Shown: positions 10,604-22,041, numbered from the stretch's first letter. The stretch: 64,000 bases of DNA from Chrysophaeum taylorii (GCA_029834535.1 JAQMWT010000074.1:148980-212979); one strand, 5' to 3'. Program-made: numbers and translations. Notes: generated by a model not told the origin, from the letters alone.

Positions 10604-11608
10604 CTGTTTGTCTGTCTTTAAATGTCGACTGCCTGTCCCTCGATTTAGGGTAAGGATTAGGTAGGCCCGCGAGCCAGGCAGGCAGTGATCCTCCAAGCCG
10701 TCTACGGCGACCTCGCAGACTATTTCCACGACCCGCGGCGGCTCTTTTAGCCAGCGCGCCATTCTCACGCCCCGTCGAAACGATGTTGTCGATGCTGACA
10801 ACGCGCGCATGAATGACCGCGGCCTTTTTTTCCCGGAGACGAGGCGTCGGAGTTCTTTTCGGCCGACTAGGTTGGGTCGGAAGCCGACGCCTCGCTCTTT
10901 GCAGTCGAGTTTTCAACTCCCTGACAACCAACGGGATGCTGACTTTGATCGCGAGCTTAAAGTCTTCGCAACCTCGACCCGTCGCACGGCCACTGCAACG
11001 GCACCGGATACATGATTGATCGCGTCGTTGTCACCGAGGCTCCTCCAACCTGTATCCCTTAAGGCCCGCCTACGCCAAACGATCAACAAGAGCCAGGGCC
11101 AGACGCCCCGCGAGGTCCGCGTCCTCTTGCCCACAAGCCCGTCTTCTGTCACGTCCAGCTCTACGTGGCTCTCTGTCGATCGGCAACCCCGAGAATATGC
11201 TCTTCTGAGTCGACGACTCCACCCTACCCCACACGTGCTTCTCAATACCGATAAGCCCCCTCCCGGCGTCTACGCGCGCACTGTAGGTGAACTTACTGGG
11301 ACCAGGTGAACTTACTGGGGCTAGAGATTGGGACTAGGCGAACTTAGTGACCAGGTGAACTTACTGAGACCAAGTGCGAGCTTACTGAGGGTTTTAGAGT
11401 AAACTCAAAGGGTAGCGGCTTGTGCGGATCGAAGCAGCTTCGATTGGCGGAGGCGACAGCGACGAGCTCGAAGGAGTGGTGTGAGCACGAGTGGGTTTAC
11501 GCCGAACTTACTGGGGTTAGAGATTTGGACTAGGTGAACTTACTGGGGCCAGGTGAACTTACTGGGGTTAGAGATTGGGACTAGGTGAACTTACTGGCCC
11601 GCAGTTGT
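10604..11608 (+). mobile_element. Helitron-type element fragment, copy 1 (Pif1-like helicase stub plus tail)
   Basis: It starts near the shared head TGTTTGTCTGTCTTTAAATG (10604). From about 10690 it holds a decayed Pif1/Helitron helicase 3' part: SQRAILTPRRNDVVDADNAR, an 'EF.NSLTTNGM' block, a degenerate 'D..HGHCNGTGYMID' block, and the C-terminal signature INKSQGQTPREV...LYVALC. Frameshifts separate these blocks. The helicase ends at GVYARTVG, and a tail follows with many copies of GTGAACTTACTGG, ending GCAGTTGT at 11608. It is related to copies at 38860-40165 (-), 45240-46049 (+) and 56310-57749 (+). The helicase match is clear. The exact element ends and Helitron membership are inference. 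Confidence 0.65.
11285..11600 (+). repeat. GTGAACTTACTGG tail repeat
   Basis: About six to eight copies of (A)GGTGAACTTACTGG alternate with GGGGTTAGAGATTGGGACT in the tail of helicase copy 1. The same array closes copies 3 (45977-46041) and 4 (57459-57740). Confidence 0.8.
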
Positions 11609-11862
11609 TTTGATATAATGAAGATTGAGCAGGTAAGGAGGGAAATAAATGTCATGTTCCGGTACATGGTACCGGACGCATAGTCCGAGGTACCGGAACA
11701 ATCTAGCAACACGGTGCTCCTACCCCACAAATAAAACCACACACACTTTTCACGCGCCACACCTCTTAGCAGCCGCAGTCTCGACCTTTGAGACAAGACA
11801 AGACAAGAGAAGACAAGACAAGACAAGACAAGACAAGGAGAAGAGAAGAAGAGATTCTCTCT
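11609..11862. repeat. AAGAC microsatellite between element tail and secreted-protein gene
   Basis: A short intergenic stretch with an AAGAC-type run at about 11788-11836, just past the stop codon of the minus-strand gene. The run could lie in its 3' UTR. Confidence 0.6.
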
Positions 11863-13533
11863 TTAGGGGTCGCAGTTTCCGTTGTTGACGCAGTCCGCCA
11901 TGGCGTCCTCGAAGTCGCGGAGTCTTGTGACGGTCGCGACGGGGTCGGCGCCGGCGTCGTCGTATTGAACGTCGACGGTGATCCAGTAGTCATCGTAGGG
12001 ACAGTAGTGCCTCTGGTGCTTGTCGCAGATGTTGAGGTGGTCGGTAACGTGGGTGCGGTCGAAATCGAGAAGGGAGGGGATAATGGTGGTGTCGAGATGG
12101 ATGTTCTCAAAGCCGGGGAAGTTGTTGTAGATGCAGGGGACTGGGTTGTAGGGATCGGCGGGGTCGGGGCACAGACGGAAGTCGTAGAATTTGGGGTGGT
12201 AGAAGTGGATTCCGCCCAAGTTAAGAAAGTCTTCGGCCGCTTCTGTGCCCGTGTCGTAGGAATACAAGCCGCCCGTAAAGTTTGCGTTGATGTCGGAGAC
12301 CCACCGCGCTTTAGACATCTGTTCGTCCGAACATACGCCGAAGAAGTCGGGTTGACCGTCGAGAAGAATAGGAAACGTAGTTTTTTGCTCCCCGTTTCCC
12401 GTGTGGATTCCAGCAGAATGAGCAAAATAACAAGCTTGGTCGAGGCCGAAGAAGGGGTAATGTCCGTTGTTTTCGTATTCGTAGCACGGATCGTACGAGA
12501 AAAACGTGACGTAGGCTACGCCCGTGACCTGATCGAAAGCGTAGGAGGTGGGAGGCGTCGCCGCCATCACCACCTCCCCGGCGAGTGTGGCGATGTTGCA
12601 TGCGGCCTCGGGGACGGATGACCTGTAGCACTCCCATTCGGGGTTCAAGCCGGGCCAAGCCGTTTTTCCCGACACTAAGTCCGAGTTCGTCTCTCGAACC
12701 TCAAAGTCCGCACCAAAGCCACTCTTTGTGAACCGCGACGGCGCGTCGTGCGAGGTCATGTTTACAGGAGTAGACGACGTCACCGAAAGCAAGGACAGAG
12801 GCCCCAGAAGATCGACGTAGCCCGAAAATTTGAGGCCGTCTCCGCAGCCTTCGAGCGAATTGTTCGAAGCGACGCAAAGATTAGGGTAATAATCCTCGAC
12901 GACAGCCGAATAAAACCCCTGACTCAAGTCGCGCGTGTTTCGCGTCGAGGCCGCGCCGACGACCAACCCGAACGGGAACAGATTCGCATCGCTGTGCGTC
13001 ACCCAATAATCACCGTTATCGCGCCAGCCCTTGCCGATTTCGGAGGTCGAGTACGTCGCCGCGTAATCGTAAACAATCTCCCACATTTCCTTCCAAGATT
13101 GGGTGAAGGTTTGGGAGTCGAGCGAGTAGCTCAGCACTTGGTCGTCGGATTCGAAATCGATGACGCACTGGCTCGCGAGCAGCGTTTCTCGCATCCCGAC
13201 GCACGCGTCGGCCCAAAACGATTCGCCCTTGCCGTCCGCGCCCCCCGGGCCGCAATGCTGGTAGTCGATTTCGCCCCCAACACACCCCACGACACAGGTG
13301 TAGTTCATCGTCTTTCCGGCCTCGAGGCAATACAAATAAAAGTACTCGCCTTCAAGAATAGTCCCGGTGTTGAGAAAATACTTTCGTGAAGTAGTCGTCA
13401 GCCATGTGCCGCCGGCCTCGACCTGGACGAGGGCGTTCACGCCAGCGTCCATCCTGCACGACCTCTCTGTGTGGTACCCGAACCCGCTGACGCTCTGGAA
13501 CAGGAGGAAGATAATTGCCATCACGATTTTCAT
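11863..13533 (-). CDS. Secreted cysteine-rich protein, family unknown
   Basis: The product is 556 residues when started at the ATG at 13531-13533. The frame stays open 27 codons further upstream, but this Met begins a textbook signal peptide (MKIVMAIIFLLFQSVSG), so I prefer it. The mature part has many cysteines spread along its length (for example LYCLEAG, NYTCVVGCVGG, YQHCGPGG, CPDPADPYNPVPC), four or more N-glycosylation sequons (NYT, NNS, NMT, NFT) and no later membrane segment. This fits a disulfide-bonded protein that enters the secretory pathway and is released or held at the surface. The frame is intact and complex, ending CVNNGNCDP then TAA. I recognise no catalytic motif or domain family, so no function is proposed. 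Upstream (13534-13900) there is nothing I can name as a promoter. Confidence 0.75.
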   Translation of the reverse strand: MKIVMAIIFLLFQSVSGFGYHTERSCRMDAGVNALVQVEAGGTWLTTTSRKYFLNTGTILEGEYFYLYCLEAGKTMNYTCVVGCVGGEIDYQHCGPGGADGKGESFWADACVGMRETLLASQCVIDFESDDQVLSYSLDSQTFTQSWKEMWEIVYDYAATYSTSEIGKGWRDNGDYWVTHSDANLFPFGLVVGAASTRNTRDLSQGFYSAVVEDYYPNLCVASNNSLEGCGDGLKFSGYVDLLGPLSLLSVTSSTPVNMTSHDAPSRFTKSGFGADFEVRETNSDLVSGKTAWPGLNPEWECYRSSVPEAACNIATLAGEVVMAATPPTSYAFDQVTGVAYVTFFSYDPCYEYENNGHYPFFGLDQACYFAHSAGIHTGNGEQKTTFPILLDGQPDFFGVCSDEQMSKARWVSDINANFTGGLYSYDTGTEAAEDFLNLGGIHFYHPKFYDFRLCPDPADPYNPVPCIYNNFPGFENIHLDTTIIPSLLDFDRTHVTDHLNICDKHQRHYCPYDDYWITVDVQYDDAGADPVATVTRLRDFEDAMADCVNNGNCDP

Positions 13534-14440
13534 GTCGACGACACCTTTTCGTGTCCTGCTGGGAGAAGATACGACCGTTTTTATTGTGGCGAAATATCCT
13601 TCGCTTTCTTTCAACCCGCGCGTTATCCCGGAGAAATTTTTCTTTTCCCCGTCATCATCAAAATTTTTTGGCCTTCCTTTAATAAATAACCACCCGACGA
13701 TTTTTTTTAAAAGAAGAAGGATATTATTATTACTTTCGTTACGGTTTTGGCAAACAGACGGGGATGGGATTTGATTTTATGATCATCCAGAAAAACCTCT
13801 GAGATGAGTGAATAATGAATCCAGCTACACCGCTGTCTGCCTTTTAAGAAAGAAAGAAAGAAATAATAATGCCATCATCTCCCACTACGACGGAATTGGA
13901 TTTCCCCTCGCTCGCGCAGCTTTTGCCGCATCGAATTATAATACAACTCTGGTTGTGGTATAATCACTCGCCGACGAGATTTTTTCCGACAATTTTGACC
14001 AAGAATTTTCCGGAAAAAAACATCAAAAAGAATTCCACCATTTTTTTCCGGGAACAGGAGACGTTCGACCACCTCTGGCGCGGAATGAGTCAAATATGTG
14101 GCTGGCTGCCTCACCAATAGAGACTTACTTCATCGCAACGCCAGCAGCGTTTCGGTCGCAACGCTTGAGGCTTCGACGACTCTCACTTGTCGGTCGTCGT
14201 AATGGCTGTCGTCTCGTCGTCTCGTCGACTCGTCGACTCGTCGACGTTGGCACCATAGGGAGGGAGGGACAAGCGGCGAAGGAGGAGTGTCTCTTCAGAT
14301 ATCGCACGAGCACCCGCACCCTTAGTCGTTGTCGTCCACTTAGTTTTCGAGCCCTTGCTATCAGACACTGTAGTAGTAGTTGTCCCGCCGAATATCGAAG
14401 CTTGAAGTTGACGCCGAATCACCACCACATACGGCACTCG
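13534..14440. other. Intergenic stretch, AT-richer, no gene seen
   Basis: It contains poly-T/poly-A stretches, a GAAA run near 13850-13862 and a CTCGTCGA run at about 14211-14245. Frames are short and without motifs. It probably includes the promoter of the minus-strand secreted gene. Confidence 0.4.
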
Positions 14441-17130
14441 AAGGGAAGGTTGGAACTCATCGAGGCTCGTCTCTCTAGGACGATGGCTGCGGCCCCGGCG
14501 GCCGTTCAGATCTTGCCTGATACGGTCACCGAGAGGCAGTGGTGGGCTCGCAGAATCGGTAAAAGGAAACCGGCCGAGTGGCGGCGCGTACGCCGGTCCA
14601 AGGAGAGTGTTGCTGCTGCGTCGCTCTGCTACCGGAGGATGATCCGGGCAAATTGACCTGGAACGAGTGCGAGGGCAAGCTGCCCCTTGTATTTTTCGTC
14701 CGCAGTAAGCGCCGACGCAACGACTTGAAGCACGTCGACCTCCGGACTCAAGTGCTCCGAGAGATCAAGCATTCGTCGCATCTCGGCGACGTTTCTTGAA
14801 GACGGACATCCAGCCCGGCGATCGAGAGTCGAGGCGATATTCAAAACCTTTCGGCGGGCGTCAGAGTCTATGCTGATGCGGTTACCGTCCCGAGGCTCCA
14901 CTACGTGCTCGGTCACTCTCGCGGTCAAGGGCACCATCAAGGCGGGCTCGAGCGGCGTCGGATACAACGAGAACTTCGTCGCCAGTCGCGCTCGATCGAC
15001 CGCTTCGCACCGGCGCTGCAGCCAGCACAATCGCAGTAGTCGCGTGAGCTGCGGAGGCGATTGGTGGCGGAACGGCTCGAGGTCCAGGAGCTCGAGGGAG
15101 CAAGGGCGTTCCAGCAACGCCGCGCCGCCGAGGCCGTTATGGTGGCAAACGAAGAGGCCTTCGAGAAGGCCGAGGCCATGGAGGCTGCGGGAGCTGTCGC
15201 TGCGCGAGCTGATGCAGAAAATCCGAGAAAAACTGTCCGTCGAGAGCAACAACTCAATGTCCAGCGTCAGCGAGGAGGCTGCGGCGTCGAAGCGGAAGCG
15301 CACTCTGGAGGCGGCGGCTAAAGAGAAGCAGGCGGCGGCCGACGCCTGCGCCGAAGTGAAGCAAGCAGCGACCGAGGCGGCGGCGACCGAGCGGACCAAG
15401 GCGCAGCTGACTAAAAACTGCGACCCGGCGAAGACGCGAAAGCTCCGGCGCAGCTACGCCGACGTCAACAGGGATGCGAAGTAGCTGGTGTCCTGGAGCT
15501 CGACGACAAGGCCGAGGCCGAGCTTAGAGCGCGGGACGAGGAGATCGATCGGCTACGGGCGCTCATCGCCGAGCTCTCGCGACGCCACTATTCCAAGTCC
15601 ATGCCGGCGGGCAGGCGCCCGTGCTGGCAAGGGCCAGGCCTGGCCTCCGCGGGTGCGACACCACCGTATGCGTCTGTTGGCGTTGCGCGTCGCGCCGTCC
15701 GAGGCCTCTGAAGTCATCGCATCGATCAAGACAAGAGCGCGCCCCCGAGATGGAGCTCCCGTCCTTTCATTTCGTCCGCAACCTGCGAAGCGAGATGGGA
15801 CGTCTCCACGAGCTCCTCTTAGCCCTCGACCTCGGCGATTCCGAGGTGCGCGCGTTCCAGCAATCGGACGCGTCGCCGCTCGACGGCAAGGAGTTCGTCG
15901 GCACGCAACTCCGAATCGTCGGCGACCATGGAGTTCGAGACTGGACCATGGTGGGCGCCACCGAGCTCGCCGACCAGACCGCGCGCGGCGAATCCCAGGC
16001 TATTGCAAGCCGCTTCAGCGACATCCAGAGCATCCTCGATCCGTGGCGTGTACGCGAAGCTTCTTTTGGCGATTGGTGACGTCGGCGTTCGCAGTCTTGC
16101 GGGGTGTTCTCGGGACGACCGTCAACGCAGCGGCGGCCTTGGCAAGCGTCGTCCGAGAGCGGGCCGATGCGCATCAAGCGTCAGCGCCGAGCCACCGCTG
16201 CTGCCGAAGGAACAGACAGAGGTGGTAGTTGTGGAAGGAAGTTCGCCCCCGGTCTGTGTCTCGACCAGCACGACGACAAGACTGTGACGGCCGTGATTGA
16301 AGCAGCGCGAATAATGTGGCGGCTGGACTACACAAGGCGAAAGCCGCCGCTCGTCCCCAAGCAGCGATCGATCGGCACCGCGCGCGAAACAAATGCCGAA
16401 ACGATCGCGGCGGCGGCGCTCGATCGACGAGCCGTAAACGACATGACCTTGGATGCCATCGAGAAGGTGTCAGCAACCAGGTGCTGGATGGACAAACACC
16501 ACGCTCGCGGAGTTGGAAAGAAAGAAAGAAAGAAAGAAAGGTCGACGACGCCGAACTCGCCAAGCTCCGTAGTAGTAGCAACAACAGTGGTCGACGCAAG
16601 ACGCTCGTCAGCAACTTTGCTCTCGCGACACGCGCGGGCGACCTCAAGTTCTTCTTCACTTCGACAAAGGACGCATTGGTCACCCAGTCTGGTTCAGAAT
16701 GTTACCTTTTTAGCCAAGCATCTCAAGCAGCAGATCAGATCTACCGCAAGATCAAAATGGATAGGCGGGCGTTTTGATGGTCGAGCCTTTTTTGTTCCGC
16801 AGCGACGGCCGCCGCCGGTGCGTGGTACGGCAACAGAGGAGCGCGTGGACGCTCGGCGCCTCGTGAGCGACGCTGAGATCAAGGAGGAAAAAGGCGGGGC
16901 TGCTCTGGCCACAAAGTGAGCAAAGCGCAGGCGAAACGAGACCAGGCGTCTTCGATTGTCAATCGTTGGCCAGCGAGTCGTCGCTCACCTCGAGGGAGAA
17001 CCTGGGCCGGCCTATTGGATGATGATGCCAGGCGAGATCGAGGCCGTCGTCTCGGATGCGAATTCAAAGGATGGCCCCGCCGTGGTTGTCGACGGCAGCT
17101 CGAGCGATGAAGCCCCCACCGCCGTCGCAG
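14440..17130 (+). repeat. Decayed coiled-coil-coding repeat, copy C (inverted partner at 48.2-49.4 kb)
   Basis: Plus-strand protein-like pieces follow one another with frame changes. They include an alanine/glutamate-rich coiled-coil part (AERLEVQELEGARAF near 15064; KEKQAAADACAEVKQAATEA near 15325; RARDEEIDRLRALIAELS near 15530), RNLRSEMGRLHELLLALDLG near 15780, a helical block GESQAIASRFSDIQSILDPW near 15985, and PAYWMMMPGEIEAVVSD near 17010. From about 15930 to 17120 the DNA matches the reverse complement of 48235-49440. The helical block also resembles pieces near 24130-24245 and 47125-47285. It is a repeated, broken coding unit, probably an element-encoded or multigene-family relic. It contains a GAAA run at 16515-16540. 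Function is unknown. Confidence 0.55.
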
Positions 17131-17690
17131 GTGGTTGGCATTCGCGGACGCCGAGGCCGCTTTAGCCACGCTTAAGAAGAAGCTAGAATGCGAGGATCGA
17201 GCCCCGCGAGGTCTTCGTGGCGAACTTCGAGACGCTCGGCGCGTTTCTGGCCAAAATCCCCAACCGAAACAAGCGCGCGAGCCGGGGCTTTCGTGGAAGC
17301 ACGTTTTTAGCTTGTGGCAACAACGTTCCAATAAACCAAAAAACCACTCGATACCAAAAAACACCCTAGGAGGCCGGCATCTTGAATCCGCCGAAGAAGG
17401 ACCTTTCTCGCATCCGCATCACCGACGGCGGCCTCGGTTCGGTCGAGCGTCCTCGAGGCGCACAGAGAACAAGAGACTAATGGGGCCAAAGTGGAACAAG
17501 GGAAACTACAGCGCGCGCGGAGCGCCGGAACCGGAGAAGGACGCGACGTACCCGGCGCACGCGGAGGCCTTTTGCTCGGCGGAGGCTGCGTCTGCGAAGA
17601 CCTGTGTCACCGCTTGCGAGGCGAGCGGCCTCAAGACGTGCGAGTTTTGGGGCGACAGACATCAAGGCGCGGAAATGTAGTAAAGTAAGG
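17131..17690 (+). other. Uncertain reading frame with cysteine-containing C-terminus
   Basis: A frame open to the TAG ending at 17680 contains, from ATG 17480, a 66-codon piece with four cysteines and an even, protein-like composition (AEAFCSAEAASAKTCVTACE). The part before this Met looks like noise joined to the end of the neighbouring repeat. It could be a small gene or the last exon of a broken one. No family is recognised. Confidence 0.25.
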
Positions 17691-17696
17691 TGCGCG

Positions 17697-17882
17697 ATGC
17701 TCTTGCTGCCGCCGCGGCTGCTGCTGCTGCTGCTGCTGCTGGCGACGACGACGGTGCCGTGCCGACCAACCCCTCCACCCCGTCGTTGCGACCCCCCACA
17801 GCCCCAGTGGACCCACATCGACCTAGTGACCGTGCCCCTTCGCTTTGGCTGTTGTTGTTGTGTCCGAGTAGATCGAGACTAG
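17697..17882 (+). CDS. Possible short secreted peptide (weak)
   Basis: ATG 17697 opens 61 codons beginning MLLLPPRLLLLLLLLATTT, which looks like a signal peptide, then a proline/cysteine-rich stretch. However, the leucine run is just a CTG microsatellite (17718-17740) read in one frame. The same run gives poly-alanine or poly-glutamine in other frames. I list it because the start, hydrophobic run and cleavage-like region line up, but it may be chance. Confidence 0.2.
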   Translation: MLLLPPRLLLLLLLLATTTVPCRPTPPPRRCDPPQPQWTHIDLVTVPLRFGCCCCVRVDRD

Positions 17883-18105
17883 ATAGTATTTCTGCCTCCT
17901 ACGCCCCCGGGTGTTTTATGGTATCGCAGACCTGTTGAAGCCGAGCCTTGACCCGCCGAGCATCGTCCGCCCGGGCGTATTTCGTGGCCTGGGCCGCTCC
18001 GGAGTGTGTTTCGTCGTGTCTATCGGGCGTACACCTCTTCCTGATGTACCTCGCATCCCTGGCACGAACCGAAGTAGGTGTCGTTTAGGTACGCCTCCTT
18101 TATTA
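17883..18105. other. Intergenic, no feature seen
   Basis: A short stretch without a supportable gene or repeat. Confidence 0.4.
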
Positions 18106-19152
18106 TTAGATTAAGTAATGTGTTCGCGGCACAAGAGCCGACGACTCTCGTTGTGCGGGGACATGGGTTTTAGAGGAGGGCATCATATATAGTTTTTCTC
18201 GAGGCACTCCGCGCAGCGTTCCCAATTTCAGTTGCTGCACCATTCGCATGGCTGGCGTCGCTACGTGATCTCGTCCTGCTGACGGCTTCGAATCTTTCGG
18301 CACCCACGAGCTGGCGTCCTCCATCCTGGACCAGTTGTTGCTGGGACGGATCCGCCTCACCGCCCACTGTCGCTGGGATTCTCCAATGCCTTCTTAGGCG
18401 ACACTGCGTCACACTTCGCAATGCGGGCCAGCGGCTAGACCAGCCTCGCGCCGCAAAGGTGCGTTGGCCGTACCGCCCAGTCCGGCGGGGGTGGCATGCT
18501 GCATCTGCGGATGTTGAGCATGCAGATTTTGCGCTGGGTGCGCCACCCATCCCGGCGTTATTAACCAAAATGGCTGGAAGATGGGATGCACGACGGACCC
18601 TTGCGGCGTTCCACCTAGCGTCCACGCCAGGTGAACGCCTGGATACGTTGGTTCCCAGGGGTACGCCGTCGACGTCGAGCAGGTAGCAGTCGATGACGTT
18701 GTAGGCGAAGGCGTCGACGCGAGCGGGTGCGTCTGCAGCCACGGCCCAAGCGGCGGCGGCTGCGACGGCCACGCGGACTGCATCGGCAGCGGCTGCGGCT
18801 GGTGCTGCGACGCCGGGACCTGCGGCCACTGCCCCAGTGTAGGCGTCGGCTGCCACAGGTACGCCTGGTGCATCACCACCGTCTGCAGCTGCGGACCGGC
18901 TGCTGCGACGCCGGGGCCATGGCCGCAGGCCCTGGCAGCTGCGACAGCAGCGGCTGCATCGACACCGGCTGCGGCGGCTGGTGCGACGCCGGGGCCATAT
19001 GGTCGCAGGCAGGCCTTGGAAGCTGCGTCCGTGGCGAAGCGTAGACCCCTCCTTACGTCATCAAGGTTTATTATGGACGCGGACGACGCGTCATCAAAGA
19101 CGTCATCGAAAAGACAACAACACGTCTTCAAGAAAGTGACGTAAACAATCAA
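18106..19152 (-). other. Minus-strand low-complexity reading frames, hypothetical
   Basis: A 247-codon minus frame (19152-18409) starts with a plausible N-terminus (MIVYVTFLKTCCCLF), then turns alanine/proline/glutamine-rich with imperfect repeats such as PYGPGVAP and GHGPGVAA. An overlapping minus frame (18856-18170) contains FAYNVIDCYLLDVDGVPLG, which looks like folded protein. A frameshift between the two would join the better halves, so this may be a broken gene. No family is recognised. Confidence 0.3.
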
Positions 19153-20484
19153 GTTTACTGCATGTTGTGTCCCACGTCAGTATGGGTCCGTTTGGCGACC
19201 TAAGTGAAGGTCGATGAAGCGAGAAAAATCCTCCTCCTTCTTTTGGTTTTATTACGCAATATTTTAACATGCAAGTTTATTGCCGTTATGACACCTCCCC
19301 ATATCCATCGGTTGTAAAAATGGGAACATGGCAAAAATGTTTCTTGGCAAAAAAGAAAGTTGGGAGTTGTACCAAAAATCAGCACAACCACGTAAGGAAG
19401 GAAGGAGCCTTGTGTTATTGATTGAGCCGCAGGGGAAAAAAAAATTGTGAGGGGACTTTCGTTTGAAAACTACCCCCCAGAATCGCCAGTACGGGGGGCT
19501 CTGTGGTGAATAATAGGTAGCACCAGGAGGCAATGTTTGTTTGTAATAGAAAGCGTGATTTTTTTTAGAGAGAGACAGGAAGACAGGCAGGCAGGTTTCC
19601 AAACGGTACGGCCGCTGTCGGTTTCTTCGGCGGTGCCGGGACAGGGGCGCGACCATAAAAAAAGACGACACGACGGTCATTCGTCGACAAGGCGGTCGCA
19701 GGACCTCCGCCGGGCGGACAAGCAAAAGCGGCTGTTGTGGCCAGAGTCGAGGCTGTTGTTGCAGGATGAATACATAGACTCGACCAGCAGCTTATTTATT
19801 TATTTATACTCGAGCGGGACCGGGGATGTCGCTTGATCTGGATCCAGCGGCGCTCGAGTGCACCAGTTTCGTAGGTACTTGCCAGGCGTGGATGTGTGGA
19901 CGTCCAGCCGACGACGGCAGGCGTGTGTTGATGGGACGATGATGGGCTTTTGGACGCTGACGTTTTCGGATCATATTGGCCGAGTTGTGAGCGCGATTGT
20001 GGTGGTGGTGGTGGTGGTGGTTGGTGGTGGTAAAAGAGAACCATCGTGACACACGGTCGGTCGGTCGGTCGGTCGATCGATCGATCTGTGCGCGGCAAAA
20101 AATGAATCGAGAAGAAGAGCCAACAACGACTGTCGTTGGTCGGCCTCTTGCAACGAACGAACGAACGACAAGGAGACGGATGCGGCAAGAGGGGGCGAGT
20201 TTGTTCTGGTCGGGTGGCTCGGGACGTTCTGTCCGAGGCGTATATTTATTAGTTGTCCATCAGAGAGAGAGGCTGGCGGGCACTTGTGGTTCAACAGAAA
20301 GTAGAGCATTATTTATTCGGACGCCCAAAACGAACGAACGAACGAACGAACGAACGAACCAAAGAAGGAACAGAAGCCTGAAGTGACGCCGGGAAGTTCC
20401 AGCAAGTTCTTCGGTTTTGACCATTGTTGCCATCCGGAGAATGGTTCTTCAAGGTCGCGTCAACCAGCGGCGCCAGCACCAGAG
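19153..20484. other. Intergenic stretch upstream of the ankyrin gene, rich in microsatellites
   Basis: No gene is supported. It holds a TGG/GGT run (about 20000-20030), a GGTC-to-GATC run (about 20057-20088) and a CGAA run (about 20333-20359). The frame of the ankyrin gene is open back to a GTG at 20383, but the first ATG is at 20485. Confidence 0.45.
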
Positions 20485-22041
20485 ATGATGATGTGCGGCG
20501 TTCGCAAGCGGGGGAAGCAGAAATCCCGGGGTGAGGATGACGATGGTGCGCGGCGCAACTCGCGGCGCGTCCTCGCGCTCAAATTGTTGAACCGATCGAT
20601 GGACGCGAACGCGCTGCGCGATGCCCTCCACGCCGCCGTCCAGTTCGGGTTTCCCGCGTGTGCGCGCGTTTTGATCGACGAGGGCGCCGACGTCGATGCG
20701 CCGACCTTACGGAGCAGAGGGGCGACGCCACTACACGTGGGCGCGTGGCACGGTCGGGCCGAATGTTTGCGCGTTTTGATCGACGGAGGCGCCGATAGGA
20801 GCTCGAGAGACGATAACGGCGCGATGCCCCTGCATTTCGCGGCGTGGAAGGGCCGCGTCGAGTGCGCGAGACTGTTGTTGCTGGGTTCGCGCGTCGACGC
20901 GCAAACGAGAAGTGGTGGGACGACGGCGCTTCACGCGGCATCGCGAAACGGGTACCCCGATTGCGTCCGAATTTTGGTCGAGGGGGGCGCCCAAGTCGAC
21001 AAACCCCGGCGCGACGGCGCGACGGCATTGTATCTGGCAGCTCGGAATGGCCACGCCGGGTGCGTTCGTCTTTTGATAGACGCGGGGGCGAAAAAAAAAA
21101 ATCTTCCGCTGTACGCGGCGTGCGCGAACGGGAAACTAGAGTGCGTGCAACAACTGGTCTCGACCGAAAACATCCAAGAGGCGCTGCTCGTCGCGTCGAA
21201 GAACGGTCGTCTCGCGACGGCTCGATTCTTGATCGACAAGGGCGTCGACCTGCGCAATTCGCTGCACGTCGCGTGCGAGAACGGCAGACTCGCGTGCGCT
21301 CGTCTTCTGATCGACAGCGGCGCCGACGTCGAGAAACCAAGAAGTAGTTCTGGGGGGGTTACCCCCCTTCATCTTGCTTGCGAAAACGGCCACACCGCGT
21401 GCGCCCAGTTGCTTATTGATAGCAGCGCCGACGTCGAGAAACCGGATAAGTCCGGTCTCACGCCGCTTCACCTCGCTTCGAAGAAAGGTCGCTCGTCGTG
21501 TTTATTTTTGCTCATTGATTACGGCGGCAGCTTGGTGGAGAAAGCGACGCACGACGGCTCGACGGCTCTGCATTTCGCCGTCGAAAACGGACACATCTCT
21601 TGCGCAAGGCTTTTGATCTCGAGGGGAGCCGAAGTCGACTGCGCGCGCTTTAGCGCGGGAGGACCGCTCTTCGAATCGTGCTGGGACGCAGCATCATCCG
21701 TGGAAGATGGTGTAGATCTTTCGATCGTGGGGGTGGAGGACGGCGCGACGCCCTTGCACCTCGCGTGCCTCAACGGACGCGTCGACTGCGCGACATTCTT
21801 GATCCAGCGAGGCGCCGACGTCGACAAACTCGCGGCGGGAATGACCCCGCTGCACATCGCCGCCGTGCGAGGCCACGTCGCCTGCGTGCGCTTGTTGATC
21901 GATTACGGCGCCGACGTTAAGCTCTTGCCGCGCGACATCGCAAAAACTCCACGAGTCCGACAGATGCTCCTCGAGGCCGAGGCGATGTCCGTCCTCCTAT
22001 CTCGCGCGGACTGCTGGGGCTGCAAACTCCTCATCAAATAG
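20485..22041 (+). CDS. Ankyrin-repeat protein
   Basis: From ATG 20485 the protein has 518 residues. The frame extends upstream without an ATG, so 20485 is the first usable start. After a basic, low-complexity N-terminus of about 55 residues it consists almost wholly of about 13 ankyrin repeats (for example GVTPLHLACENGHTACAQLL, GATPLHLACLNGRVDCATFL), with one poorly conserved stretch near 21640-21735. Such repeats act as protein-binding scaffolds; no enzymatic domain is present and the partner is unknown. Nearly every repeat has Cys where many ankyrins carry Val or Ile (the ECV/ACA/DCA position). The C-terminus (RDIAKTPRVRQMLLEAEA) closely resembles that of the giant protein at 25664-31174 (RDVAKTREITDLLLECEP), so the two are probably paralogous over this region. 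There is no signal peptide or membrane segment. Confidence 0.85.
   Translation: MMMCGVRKRGKQKSRGEDDDGARRNSRRVLALKLLNRSMDANALRDALHAAVQFGFPACARVLIDEGADVDAPTLRSRGATPLHVGAWHGRAECLRVLIDGGADRSSRDDNGAMPLHFAAWKGRVECARLLLLGSRVDAQTRSGGTTALHAASRNGYPDCVRILVEGGAQVDKPRRDGATALYLAARNGHAGCVRLLIDAGAKKKNLPLYAACANGKLECVQQLVSTENIQEALLVASKNGRLATARFLIDKGVDLRNSLHVACENGRLACARLLIDSGADVEKPRSSSGGVTPLHLACENGHTACAQLLIDSSADVEKPDKSGLTPLHLASKKGRSSCLFLLIDYGGSLVEKATHDGSTALHFAVENGHISCARLLISRGAEVDCARFSAGGPLFESCWDAASSVEDGVDLSIVGVEDGATPLHLACLNGRVDCATFLIQRGADVDKLAAGMTPLHIAAVRGHVACVRLLIDYGADVKLLPRDIAKTPRVRQMLLEAEAMSVLLSRADCWGCKLLIK

Noticed and set aside
12311-13389. Open frames overlapping the secreted-protein gene, including plus-strand frames up to 277 codons
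   Set aside because: They lack a signal peptide or motif and mirror the real minus-strand gene, so they are shadows.
20579-21347. A 253-codon minus frame and a 167-codon plus frame within the ankyrin gene
   Set aside because: They are shadows of the ankyrin frame, produced by its repeated codons.
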